Assembly: GCA_008501735.1 (NCBI GenBank)
Contig: QQUF01000008.1
Coordinates: 62,001-126,000, forward strand
DNA: 64,000 bases
Source: Calditrichota bacterium
GTDB taxonomy: Bacteria; CLD3
Reading direction: 5' to 3'
Part shown: piece by piece, positions 26,582 through 33,455 of the stretch
How the letters are laid out: each line of letters opens with the position of its first letter
Numbering within the stretch: position 1 is the stretch's first letter
Notes under the pieces: generated by a model
Told to the model about the DNA's origin: nothing
What the model saw: the letters and a program-made list of their open reading frames with translations, nothing else
Databases searched by the model: none
Translations under genes and position numbers: made by a program

Positions 26582-28762
26582 TCAGAAATAAACCTTGTAC
26601 AAAACCTTAAAATTCCTTCCTGATTCAGGCATTACTGATTTTACTTTTGAAAGATGTTTTCTGTAAGTTTCGTTGGTCAAATTTTCGATTCCAAAATCTA
26701 AAGAATGAGCCAAATTCCTAAACTTGAAAACGTAGCTTCCGAAAAGATTGTAAACTAAAAACCCCTTTGTTTTTTGTTCAAACTCTCCGAGCCTGTCTTG
26801 TTTGTCGGCAAATTTTACTCCTCCACCAAAGGCGAAAAGGTCTTTTTTGTAACGCAAATTCAGCTTGCCACTCAAAGGAGGCATTTCAGGGATTGCTTCG
26901 TCAAGGTCTGTCAAATTACCTTTTACAAAACTTAAAGAGCCGTCAGCGAAAATTCTTGGTAAAATCTGCCAATCAAATCCAAACTCAAAACCTTGCATCA
27001 AAGCTTTTAAACCCGTGTACTGGTAAATTGGTAAAAGTGTTCGCCAACTTGTATCACCTGTTGCTTTTGCAAAAGTAAAGTTTGAAATTTCGTTTCTAAA
27101 AACTGTTGCCTCCAAAAAGCCTCTTTCATTTTCAAACTTCAAAAATGTTTCTGAGCCAAATCCATTCTCAGTTTTTAAATCAGAATTCCCAACTTCAAAA
27201 GAGTAAGCCGCCAAATGAGGACCTTCCGAAAAAAGTTCCTCTAAAGTTGGTGCTCTAAATGTTTTGGTCAAAATTACACCTGAGGAAATTCCCGAATCAA
27301 ATTTGTAAGTTCCTTCAAATGCTCCTGAGAAGCCACCAAAATTTCTGTTACGAATTTCACCAACATTTTTTGCTTCAACTTGTGAACTTGGGTTCACTTG
27401 ACGAAAATCAAATCTTGTTGAACCTCCTAAAGTAACTTTTCCGAAAATTGCATTTTGGTGAACGAAACCCGCAAAAGTTTTTTCAATTGTTTCGGGAGTA
27501 GAAGAAAGACCGCCTGACGAATAATCCCGAATTTCACTCCAAAAGCCTAAAGTTCCGTTTCGTAAAATTTCATTTTCTTTAAGATGAATTTTCCCTGAAA
27601 GATTGTAAGTAAAAACACTAAAACTAATTCCAACTAAACCATCTCCTTCAATTTCTTCGTGCTTGTAATCAGAAAAATTGTATTTCAATTCAATGTTTTT
27701 TGCAAACTCAAAATTTGGTTTAAAGTCAGTTTTTGTTTCAAAATGTTTTCGTTCAACTTTGATTCCAACTCCATTTGGGTGAGCTCCAATAAAACCTCCT
27801 GGAATCCCATAATCTGATTTGTAAAAACCTCCTGAAGCACCGAAAATATTTTTAGACTGAAACCAAGAGATTCCCAAATTAGTGTTTTCAGTTTCGATGT
27901 TAGTGTTTTTCAATTTTCCGATTGGAGTCGAAACATCTTGTGCATTTCTTAGGCTTCCGTCAAATCTCACAGCAAAATCTTGGAGCGGAAAAAGTAGGTT
28001 TAAACTTCCCACAAAACCTGAATTCACCGACTCAGCTTGTAGGCTTGAAACGGCGTGAAATTCGTCAACTCTTTGAATCGGAATTTTTTCACTGACGACG
28101 TTAATTACTCCTCCGAGAGTGTTTGAACCAAAAAGAATCGCTTTTGCTCCACGAATGACTTCTATTTTTTGTGCGTTAATTGGTTCAACGGCAACAGCGT
28201 GGTCTGCGGAAGTTGCACTCAAATCGCCAGTTCTTCCTCCATCTTCGAGAAGCAAAAGTCTGTCTCCGCTCAAACCACGTAAAACAGGACGTGCTGGAGC
28301 TGGTCCCATTGAACGCATTTCAATTCCGGGTTCAGAAGTTACAGTTTCGGCGATTGTTGAGCCAAGATTTTGCCGAAGCTGCGAACCTGAAACTTCAATC
28401 GCAGATTTTGTAACTGAAAGTTCATTTTCTTCCGCAGAGATGAAAACTTCTTCAACCTTTGTTACAGTCGGAGTTAGCAAAATTTTAAGATTCGTCGAAT
28501 CATTAAAATCAATTTGAAATTCTTTTTCTTCGTAACCAATTCTATAAAATTTTAAGGTATAATTTTGACTTCTTAGGTTTTCAAAAACAAAAATCCCTTC
28601 TTTATCTGAAATAACTGCAAAATTTTTTTCTTTCAAAAATATTTGCACATCTTCAACTGGAAGTTTGCTTTCAAAATCTAAGACTTTCCCTTTAAGCAAA
28701 CCTTTTGCAAAGTTTGGGGTAAAAAGAAAAATTACCAAAACTAAACTGAGTATCTCTCGCAT
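26582..28762 (-). CDS. TonB-dependent receptor, ZnuD-like
   Basis: This 726-residue outer-membrane receptor has a signal peptide, an N-terminal carboxypeptidase-regulatory-like domain (GKVLDFESKLPVEDVQIFL..., residues 23-105), a plug (about 110-230) and a 22-strand barrel ending in ...YKVYF. The plug segment GLSGDRLLLLEDGGRTGDLS followed by SADHAVAVEPINA resembles the zinc receptor ZnuD and relatives. The preceding gene encodes an Asp/His-rich lipoprotein and the one before it a His/Cys-rich protein, so zinc (less likely copper or nickel) is the probable cargo. A terminator-like hairpin lies directly upstream, so read-through or a local promoter would set expression. Confidence 0.85.
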   Translation of the reverse strand: MREILSLVLVIFLFTPNFAKGLLKGKVLDFESKLPVEDVQIFLKEKNFAVISDKEGIFVFENLRSQNYTLKFYRIGYEEKEFQIDFNDSTNLKILLTPTVTKVEEVFISAEENELSVTKSAIEVSGSQLRQNLGSTIAETVTSEPGIEMRSMGPAPARPVLRGLSGDRLLLLEDGGRTGDLSATSADHAVAVEPINAQKIEVIRGAKAILFGSNTLGGVINVVSEKIPIQRVDEFHAVSSLQAESVNSGFVGSLNLLFPLQDFAVRFDGSLRNAQDVSTPIGKLKNTNIETENTNLGISWFQSKNIFGASGGFYKSDYGIPGGFIGAHPNGVGIKVERKHFETKTDFKPNFEFAKNIELKYNFSDYKHEEIEGDGLVGISFSVFTYNLSGKIHLKENEILRNGTLGFWSEIRDYSSGGLSSTPETIEKTFAGFVHQNAIFGKVTLGGSTRFDFRQVNPSSQVEAKNVGEIRNRNFGGFSGAFEGTYKFDSGISSGVILTKTFRAPTLEELFSEGPHLAAYSFEVGNSDLKTENGFGSETFLKFENERGFLEATVFRNEISNFTFAKATGDTSWRTLLPIYQYTGLKALMQGFEFGFDWQILPRIFADGSLSFVKGNLTDLDEAIPEMPPLSGKLNLRYKKDLFAFGGGVKFADKQDRLGEFEQKTKGFLVYNLFGSYVFKFRNLAHSLDFGIENLTNETYRKHLSKVKSVMPESGRNFKVLYKVYF

Positions 28763-28780
28763 TTTTTTACTTTCAAGAAA

Positions 28781-28810
28781 AACCTGAAAGACAAAAGTGC
28801 CTTTCAGGTT
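28781..28810 (-). terminator. Terminator/attenuator between lipoprotein and receptor genes
   Basis: A 10-bp perfect stem AACCTGAAAG / CTTTCAGGTT is followed on the minus strand by TTTTTC. It lies just after the lipoprotein stop and only 18 bases before the receptor ATG, so partial read-through would set the receptor level. Confidence 0.8.
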
Positions 28811-28816
28811 AAGACT

Positions 28817-29290
28817 TTAATTTTGGACAATTACTGGAATTTCTTTTGAGGTAAAATCCGAATGACCGTTGTGGAGCAATTTTATAGTCAAAGTTGCTGT
28901 CCCGACTTGCTTTCCTTCAATGTGAAAAGCCAAATGAGTTTCTTCTGAAGAATGATTGTGTTCTCCATCTTCAGCTTCTACAACGAAAATATTTGTATCG
29001 GAAACAACATACTCAGGAGTAAAACCATCATCTTCGTGTGGAACAAATTCGTCTCCGTCATCATCAAGGAAAGCTAATTCTACTTCTGTTTCTGCTGTGT
29101 CTGAAATCGTTAAACTTCCGGTAACAACTCCTTCTTTGTAAGTAACAATTGTTTGTTCTTCTATTTTTAAAACAAGACCTTCTGCATCTGCGTGGTCGTG
29201 TTTCTCATCATTGTCATCATTACTACAAGCAATGAAAGAAATTGAAAAAATTGCAAATAAAAACTTAATTAAAGTATTGTATTTAAACAT
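28817..29290 (-). CDS. Asp/His-rich lipoprotein, probable metal-binding
   Basis: This 157-residue protein has a lipobox (FIACS, Cys22). It carries three acidic/histidine clusters suited to divalent metals: NDDNDEKHDHADAE just after the anchor, DDDGDEFVPHEDD in the middle and EDGEHNHSSEETH near residue 113. Between them are beta-strand-rich segments resembling an immunoglobulin-like fold. It lies between the His/Cys-rich protein gene and the ZnuD-like receptor on the same strand. I infer a periplasmic or surface metal relay for the receptor. Confidence 0.75.
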   Translation of the reverse strand: MFKYNTLIKFLFAIFSISFIACSNDDNDEKHDHADAEGLVLKIEEQTIVTYKEGVVTGSLTISDTAETEVELAFLDDDGDEFVPHEDDGFTPEYVVSDTNIFVVEAEDGEHNHSSEETHLAFHIEGKQVGTATLTIKLLHNGHSDFTSKEIPVIVQN

Positions 29291-29329
29291 TTTAGATACC
29301 TTTTGTGCTTTATGTGTTAAAAATTATTT

Positions 29330-29352
29330 CACTAAAAGACCTACTTTTAGTG
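29330..29352. promoter_or_regulatory. Inverted repeat upstream of the metal lipoprotein
   Basis: CACTAAAAG and CTTTTAGTG form a perfect 9-bp inverted repeat with a 5-base spacer, 40 bases upstream of the lipoprotein ATG and 64 bases after the preceding gene. It could be an operator for a metal regulator or a weak terminator hairpin. No long T-run follows on the minus strand. Confidence 0.4.
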
Positions 29353-29415
29353 GGAGAAAAAAATTTGCGATACCTTAAGAAAAAATCCTTAAAGTTCACT
29401 TTTGAAAAGAAATTT

Positions 29416-29781
29416 TTAACTAAAAAAAGGCGGAGAGCGAGAAGACTTTTGGATTAAAAAGTAAAGGGGAGAATTTGTAGAAAAGTGAGAACTTCGTTTC
29501 TCTTTTTGAAGGGCAAAAAAGAAATGTTTCTGGGGAATTTCAAAAAACTGAAAAGAGGAAAAAAAGCAACTTATACAATCCTCTTCATCGGAATGCTCGT
29601 GTGGTTTCTCATCAAAGCAAACATTATTGCAATGTTCGAGTTGCTCAAGTTCGTGTGAGTGAGACTTTCCTTTGACATTTGAGTGGTCGTGTACAAACTC
29701 AAAACTTACAATTAGTGGTAAGTAAGCTAAAAGAAGTAAAATGGATATGAATTTTCTGAAGTTGTTTTTCATTGTTTCCAA
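29416..29781 (-). CDS. Small His/Cys-rich exported protein
   Basis: The product is 121 residues with an N-terminal hydrophobic segment (about 9-27). It then has a histidine-rich region (FVHDHSNVKGKSHSHELEQL) followed by HCNNVCFDEKPHEHSDEEDC and CF, and a basic hydrophobic tail. The His/Cys pattern resembles small membrane-associated proteins found next to metal receptors (DUF2946-like), although I cannot confirm the family. It is first in the minus-strand run His-rich protein, lipoprotein, ZnuD-like receptor. Two start codons are possible (MET at 29781 and MKN at 29772); both give the same mature protein. Confidence 0.65.
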   Translation of the reverse strand: METMKNNFRKFISILLLLAYLPLIVSFEFVHDHSNVKGKSHSHELEQLEHCNNVCFDEKPHEHSDEEDCISCFFSSFQFFEIPQKHFFFALQKEKRSSHFSTNSPLYFLIQKSSRSPPFFS

Positions 29782-29819
29782 AGTTAATGAAAAACAAGCT
29801 AGAATAGGAAAACTAATTT

Positions 29820-29846
29820 GAGAACCTCACCAAAAATGAAGTTCTC
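29820..29846 (-). terminator. Terminator-like hairpin after the peroxiredoxin gene
   Basis: GAGAACTTCA / TGAGGTTCTC (one G-T pair) form a 10-bp stem on the minus strand, 8 bases after the stop of the UGA-containing peroxiredoxin gene. Only a short AAATTAGTTTT follows, so termination may be partial. Confidence 0.6.
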
Positions 29847-29854
29847 ATAAAATT

Positions 29855-30310
29855 TTACAAAAGTGCTAAAATTTCGTCAGCATTCTCAGCGGGTGAAACT
29901 GCGGGAAAAACGGCTTTTATTTTTCCTTCTGTATCAATCAAATAAGAAATTCTTGCGGCGTAACCTGCTGTTTTGTCTTTGCAAGCTCCGTAAGCCAAAC
30001 CGATTTCTCTTTCGGTGTCGCACAGAAGTTGGAAGTTAAAATTAAATTTATTACAAAAATTTGCGTTCTCTTCGACTGTGTCAAAACTGACTCCGAGAAC
30101 CACAACATTTTTTTCGTCGAAACTTGGCTTTCTATCACGGAAAGCTTTTCCTTGAATTGTTCAACCAGGTGTGTCGGCTTTTGGGTAAAACCAAAGGACA
30201 ACATTTTGTCCGAGCAAGTCTTTTAATGAAACGTTTTCTCCTAAGTGATTCTTCACAGAAAAATTAGGAGCAGTTTCACCGACTTTGAGCATTGGTAAGC
30301 TACTGTTCAT
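29855..30310 (-). CDS. bcp: Bcp-type peroxiredoxin, selenoprotein (UGA = Sec50)
   Basis: This thiol peroxidase of the Bcp/PrxQ group reduces hydrogen peroxide and alkyl hydroperoxides. The reading frame is 151 residues with one internal TGA at 30163-30161. Both sides match one protein in one frame: ML-KVGETAPNFSV, VVLWFYPKADTPG, the TGA, then TIQGKAFRDR and VVVLGVSFDTVEEN. The TGA replaces the peroxidatic cysteine of the TPGCT motif, so I read it as selenocysteine. A SECIS-like hairpin follows it. No resolving cysteine sits five residues later (lysine-alanine there), so it is a 1-Cys-type arrangement. I chose the ATG at 30310 because AAGGTG precedes it by 8 bases; an upstream ATG exists at 30358. 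A conventional annotation would report two broken genes. Confidence 0.88.
30135..30155 (-). promoter_or_regulatory. SECIS-like hairpin of the peroxiredoxin mRNA
   Basis: Starting 6 bases after the UGA, the minus strand folds into UCA-A-GGAAA, loop AGC, UUUCC-G-UGA. This is a 5-bp upper stem, one A-G mismatch and a 3-bp lower stem. The loop begins 15 bases after the UGA and has G as its second base. A short hairpin with G in a small apical loop at about this distance is what bacterial SelB recognises. The element lies inside the coding sequence, as is usual in bacteria. Confidence 0.7.
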
Positions 30311-30374
30311 TTTTGTTTTCACCTTTTTAATTAGTGATTTGAGGATTTTTGAGGGCATTTTTTTGCCTTAAAAT

Positions 30375-31856
30375 TTATGAGGGAATTTCTTCTTTTAGCT
30401 TCGTGAGCTTGGATTTGTTTTTTAACAAATTTACTCCGTTAAAAACTGCTTTTGCCATTTTAATTGGAGTTTCTTTTGAAAATGGTTTGCCTTTCACTTC
30501 TTCCAAATATTTTCGCATTCTGAAATCCGAGTGAACAACATCGTAAAGAACTCTATAAAATTCAGTTGAGTAAGTTCCGCTAAACATCATTTCTAAGTCT
30601 TGACTGTGTTCCCAGTTCTGTTTTTCGCCGAGCTGCTCTTTGACCATTTCGTAAAATTTTGTTCCGGGAAGTGGGTAAGAAACTGAAATTCCAATTTGGT
30701 CAGGCTTGCACTCGCGAATCATTTTGAAAGTCTTTTCAATGTCTTCGTAAGTTTCACCTAAGTAGCCGAATTGAATGAAAAAACAAACTTCTATTTCATA
30801 CTTTTTCAGAGTTTCGTTTGCTTCGTAAATTTGTTCAACTTGTGTTCCTTTGTCCATCGCATCGAGGATTTTCTGCGAACCAGATTCCGCTCCAACCCAA
30901 ACAGTTTGGCAACCTGCTTTTTTGAGAGCCTTCACATTTGCGTCTTGAAGAAGGTCAACTCGTGATTGAATTTTGAAAGGAATCTGAGCGTTAAGTTTTT
31001 CGACTTCTTCACCAAATTCAACCATCCAACCAAGCTGAATTCCAAAAATATCATCTGCAAACCAAATGTGATTCGGCTGAAAATTCTTCTTCAAAAATGC
31101 CATCTCTTCAGCAACATTTTTCGGGCTTCTATTGTTGTAACGATTCCCGTAAATCGGCTTTGCACACCAATTACACTTAAAAGGGCAACCTCTTGTAGTT
31201 ACCAGATTCATCGAAAAATAATTGTGATTTGTAAGCCACTCATTTTTATATTTTTTTACGTCAACCAAATCCCAAGCAGGAAACGGAAGTTCGTCAAGTT
31301 TTTTGATAAATTCTCTTGGAGGCGTTGTGGTGAGGTTTTCATTTTCTAAGTAGGCAAGACCTTTGACACTTGAAAGATTCATTTCCTCTTTTTCCAATTC
31401 TTGTAAAAGTTCAAGTAAAGTTTGTTCACCTTCACCGATAAGCAAGTAATCAATTCCGCCGTTTAAGTAAATCCCTTTTCTGTCTGAAGCATCGGAGCCA
31501 CAAGCAATTACTTTTGCACTTGAATTTTCTTTAACAAATTTTGCCATTTCAAGACACGCTTCACGCATTCTTGTAAGACACATTTTAGAGAGATAGTTGA
31601 AATTGTCCTCGAAAAAGACAACAACGTCAGGCTTAAATTTTTCAAAAATAGGTTTAAAATCTTCAGTTGAATCGGCAAGCATTGAGTCAAAAAGTGCGAC
31701 TTCAAAGTTATTTTTTTGTAAGTAAGAAGTTGCATAAAGAGTTCCGAGTGGAGTGTAAGGTTGCATTGTTTCCCACATTTTGGGGTCAAAACGCAAAAAA
31801 TAAGAATGTGCAAGAAGGATTTTTTTCAAAGGATTTTCTTTTATAAAAGGTAGCAC
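30375..31856 (-). CDS. B12-binding-domain radical SAM protein
   Basis: This protein of up to 493 residues has an N-terminal cobalamin-binding-type Rossmann domain (about 1-170; KKILLAHSYFLRFDPK... VVFFEDNFNYLS... IACGSDASDR). A radical SAM core with TTRGCPFKCNWCAKP (CxxxCxxC cluster motif) and ADDIFG follows. The GAESGSQKILDAMDKGT and SYPLPGTKFYE segments are typical of class B (BchE-like) enzymes. The substrate is unknown. The 5' end is uncertain: the longest frame begins at a GTG (31856) inside the GTAGAGACG repeat, and a TTG at 31829 (LKKILLAHSY) is equally plausible. Neither has a good ribosome site. Confidence 0.85.
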   Translation of the reverse strand: MLPFIKENPLKKILLAHSYFLRFDPKMWETMQPYTPLGTLYATSYLQKNNFEVALFDSMLADSTEDFKPIFEKFKPDVVVFFEDNFNYLSKMCLTRMREACLEMAKFVKENSSAKVIACGSDASDRKGIYLNGGIDYLLIGEGEQTLLELLQELEKEEMNLSSVKGLAYLENENLTTTPPREFIKKLDELPFPAWDLVDVKKYKNEWLTNHNYFSMNLVTTRGCPFKCNWCAKPIYGNRYNNRSPKNVAEEMAFLKKNFQPNHIWFADDIFGIQLGWMVEFGEEVEKLNAQIPFKIQSRVDLLQDANVKALKKAGCQTVWVGAESGSQKILDAMDKGTQVEQIYEANETLKKYEIEVCFFIQFGYLGETYEDIEKTFKMIRECKPDQIGISVSYPLPGTKFYEMVKEQLGEKQNWEHSQDLEMMFSGTYSTEFYRVLYDVVHSDFRMRKYLEEVKGKPFSKETPIKMAKAVFNGVNLLKNKSKLTKLKEEIPS

Positions 31857-31902
31857 GTAGAGACGTAAAATCTTACGTCTCTACGAATAAACGTCTCTAT
31901 GT
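31856..31902. repeat. GTAGAGACGT inverted repeat plus extra half-copy
   Basis: CGTAGAGACGTAA and TTACGTCTCTACG (31856-31868 and 31873-31885) form a perfect 13-bp stem with a 4-base loop. A third, diverged half ACGTCTCTATGT follows at 31891-31902. Related short elements with a GAGACGCAC core lie at 52381-52402 and 54670-54693. The family looks like a small dispersed repeat. This copy touches the 5' end of the radical SAM gene. Confidence 0.75.
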
Positions 31903-31914
31903 ATAAAAAATTAT

Positions 31915-32631
31915 TTAGAAGTAAAGACTTACCATTTTTCGCCAAGTTGGCCAATCGTGTGGTTGGTCGTGTCCCCAAAGGTCAAGTTTGTGTGGAATTC
32001 CTTTTGCATTCAAGAGGTCTGAGAATTCTACAGATCTTTCTGGCTTTTCATAATTTCCTCTTCCGCAAAGAATTTTGATGTCTTTTCCATCTCTCAACTG
32101 ATTCAACATTCCTTCATCGTGCATATTTTTTACAAACTCCATTGGGCTGTTGAAATAAACGTTGTCGTCAACATAACCGTCTGACCAACCAAGAAGTGAA
32201 TAAAAACCGCTCATTGCAAAAGTTCCGTGAAAAACATCAGGGTGTTTGAAAAAAGTGTTTGCTGCGTGTAAAGCACCGAAACTTGCACCGAGAGTTGTGA
32301 TTTTTACTCTACCGTTGCAATGGTTAAAAATAAAAGGGACTACTTCGTGGCGAACGTAGTTGTCGAATTGTTGATGACGAAGTGCTTGGTGATGTGGATG
32401 CATATCCGCCATCCAACTTTCAGAATTTATGCTGTTAATCGAAAAAGCCTTCATTCTACTATTCTCAAGAGCATCTGACATTGCGTCAATTAAGTAAAAT
32501 CTTTCGTGCTCAAGGTAATCAGCTGCTGCTGTTGGAAAAAGTAAAAGTGCATCTCCATAGTCTCCATAAACTGCAATTTCCATTTCTTTGTTAAGGTTCG
32601 GGCTGAACCAACTGTGTAATTCTCTATGCAT
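31915..32631 (-). CDS. Alpha/beta-hydrolase esterase (putative esterase family)
   Basis: This 238-residue protein has the nucleophile elbow GASFGA (Ser117 in ITTLGASFGALHAAN) and a late histidine in WGHDQPHDWPTW. It resembles the esterase-D/antigen-85-like putative esterase family, often annotated as esterase or as a component associated with starch synthase catalytic regions. No signal peptide is seen, so it is cytoplasmic. The substrate is unknown. Downstream on the same strand lie the repeat element and then the radical SAM gene. Confidence 0.8.
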   Translation of the reverse strand: MHRELHSWFSPNLNKEMEIAVYGDYGDALLLFPTAAADYLEHERFYLIDAMSDALENSRMKAFSINSINSESWMADMHPHHQALRHQQFDNYVRHEVVPFIFNHCNGRVKITTLGASFGALHAANTFFKHPDVFHGTFAMSGFYSLLGWSDGYVDDNVYFNSPMEFVKNMHDEGMLNQLRDGKDIKILCGRGNYEKPERSVEFSDLLNAKGIPHKLDLWGHDQPHDWPTWRKMVSLYF

Positions 32632-32750
32632 AAAGTTTGCTCCAAGTTTTGTAAAATTATAGTGCTAAAATGGGTTTTAAAGTCCAAAAAGATAACATTA
32701 AAAATTCTGCCTAAAAATAAAATTTTTAATCTTTTAGGAATCAAATAAAA

Positions 32751-32782
32751 AAAGCACAAAGAGAATAACTTCTTTGTGCTTT
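32751..32782 (-). terminator. Intrinsic terminator after the nitrobindin-like gene
   Basis: AAAGCACAAAGA / TCTTTGTGCTTT form a 12-bp stem with an 8-base loop. On the minus strand it is followed by a T-run (TTTTATTTG). It lies 21 bases after the stop at 32804. Confidence 0.88.
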
Positions 32783-32803
32783 TAAATTATGTTTTAGGAA
32801 AAT

Positions 32804-33373
32804 TTACTGACGAGTTAATTCGTTCGCGTCAGTGTGTTCAAAAACTTTTCCATAAATCTCAAGAGTTGTTGTTTCTGAGTAAGACATTTTTCCATTTGCA
32901 ATTGAAATTTTGTGGCTGAATTTGGTTGTCTTGGCATTTTTCTCCATAAAAGGAGATTGCAAAATCCCCCAATTTAAATCGCCTACATTTGCTTCAACTT
33001 CAAAAATAGTTTGACCATTGGAAGTTGTAGCAGTTCCACCTGCAAGGACACAAACTGCACGGGGAATTGCTAAAGAATGAATTACAATGTCATTAGCTTC
33101 ATCCCACATCCAATAACCTGTTTCGTCGTGAAAAACTGTGTCATCTGATTTTCTTGTTACGACTTGGTGGTAACGAAGCATTACCAATTTTTGAGATTCA
33201 GCGTTTGTCAAATCTCCAGCTTCGTAAAAAGTAATTGTTTCGTAGTAAGGATTTTCCTCTGTCCCATCAGGCTCAGGAGAAATGTCCATTCCTTTACTAC
33301 CTTTCCAAACTCCAATTAATTTTTTTAATGGACCATAATTTACTTCTGTTATTTCGCTCATTTTTTTACTCAA
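32804..33373 (-). CDS. Nitrobindin-like heme-binding beta-barrel protein
   Basis: This 189-residue protein has the GxWxGxG signature in LIGVWKGSKGMDI (about residue 20) and the C-terminal KVFEHTDANELTR segment, which carries the likely axial-ligand histidine. These mark the FABP-like THAP4/nitrobindin (DUF1794) family. Members bind heme and react with nitric oxide or peroxynitrite; the physiological role in bacteria is not settled. Two in-frame methionines (residues 1 and 5) are possible starts. It is a single-gene unit with its own terminator. Confidence 0.8.
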   Translation of the reverse strand: MSKKMSEITEVNYGPLKKLIGVWKGSKGMDISPEPDGTEENPYYETITFYEAGDLTNAESQKLVMLRYHQVVTRKSDDTVFHDETGYWMWDEANDIVIHSLAIPRAVCVLAGGTATTSNGQTIFEVEANVGDLNWGILQSPFMEKNAKTTKFSHKISIANGKMSYSETTTLEIYGKVFEHTDANELTRQ

Positions 33374-33398
33374 AATTTATGATTCTTAAACAATAAAA

Positions 33399-33431
33399 AA
33401 AGCCCTTGGAAAAATATTCTCCAAGGGCTTT
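33399..33431 (-). terminator. Intrinsic terminator of the large T9SS gene
   Basis: AAAGCCCTTGGA / TCCAAGGGCTTT form a perfect 12-bp stem with a 9-base loop, followed on the minus strand by TTTTATTG. It lies 25 bases after the stop of the 33456-37001 gene. Confidence 0.88.
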
Positions 33432-33455
33432 AAATTTAAGAAATTATTTCAAGTT

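Noticed and set aside
28119-28517. 132-codon plus-strand frame inside the TonB receptor gene
   Set aside because: It is antisense to a certain coding sequence, low in complexity, and has no ribosome site.
29855-30358. Peroxiredoxin pseudogene made by a nonsense mutation
   Set aside because: The TGA falls exactly on the catalytic Cys, the downstream half is well conserved, and a hairpin follows at SECIS distance. A second gene shows the same pattern.
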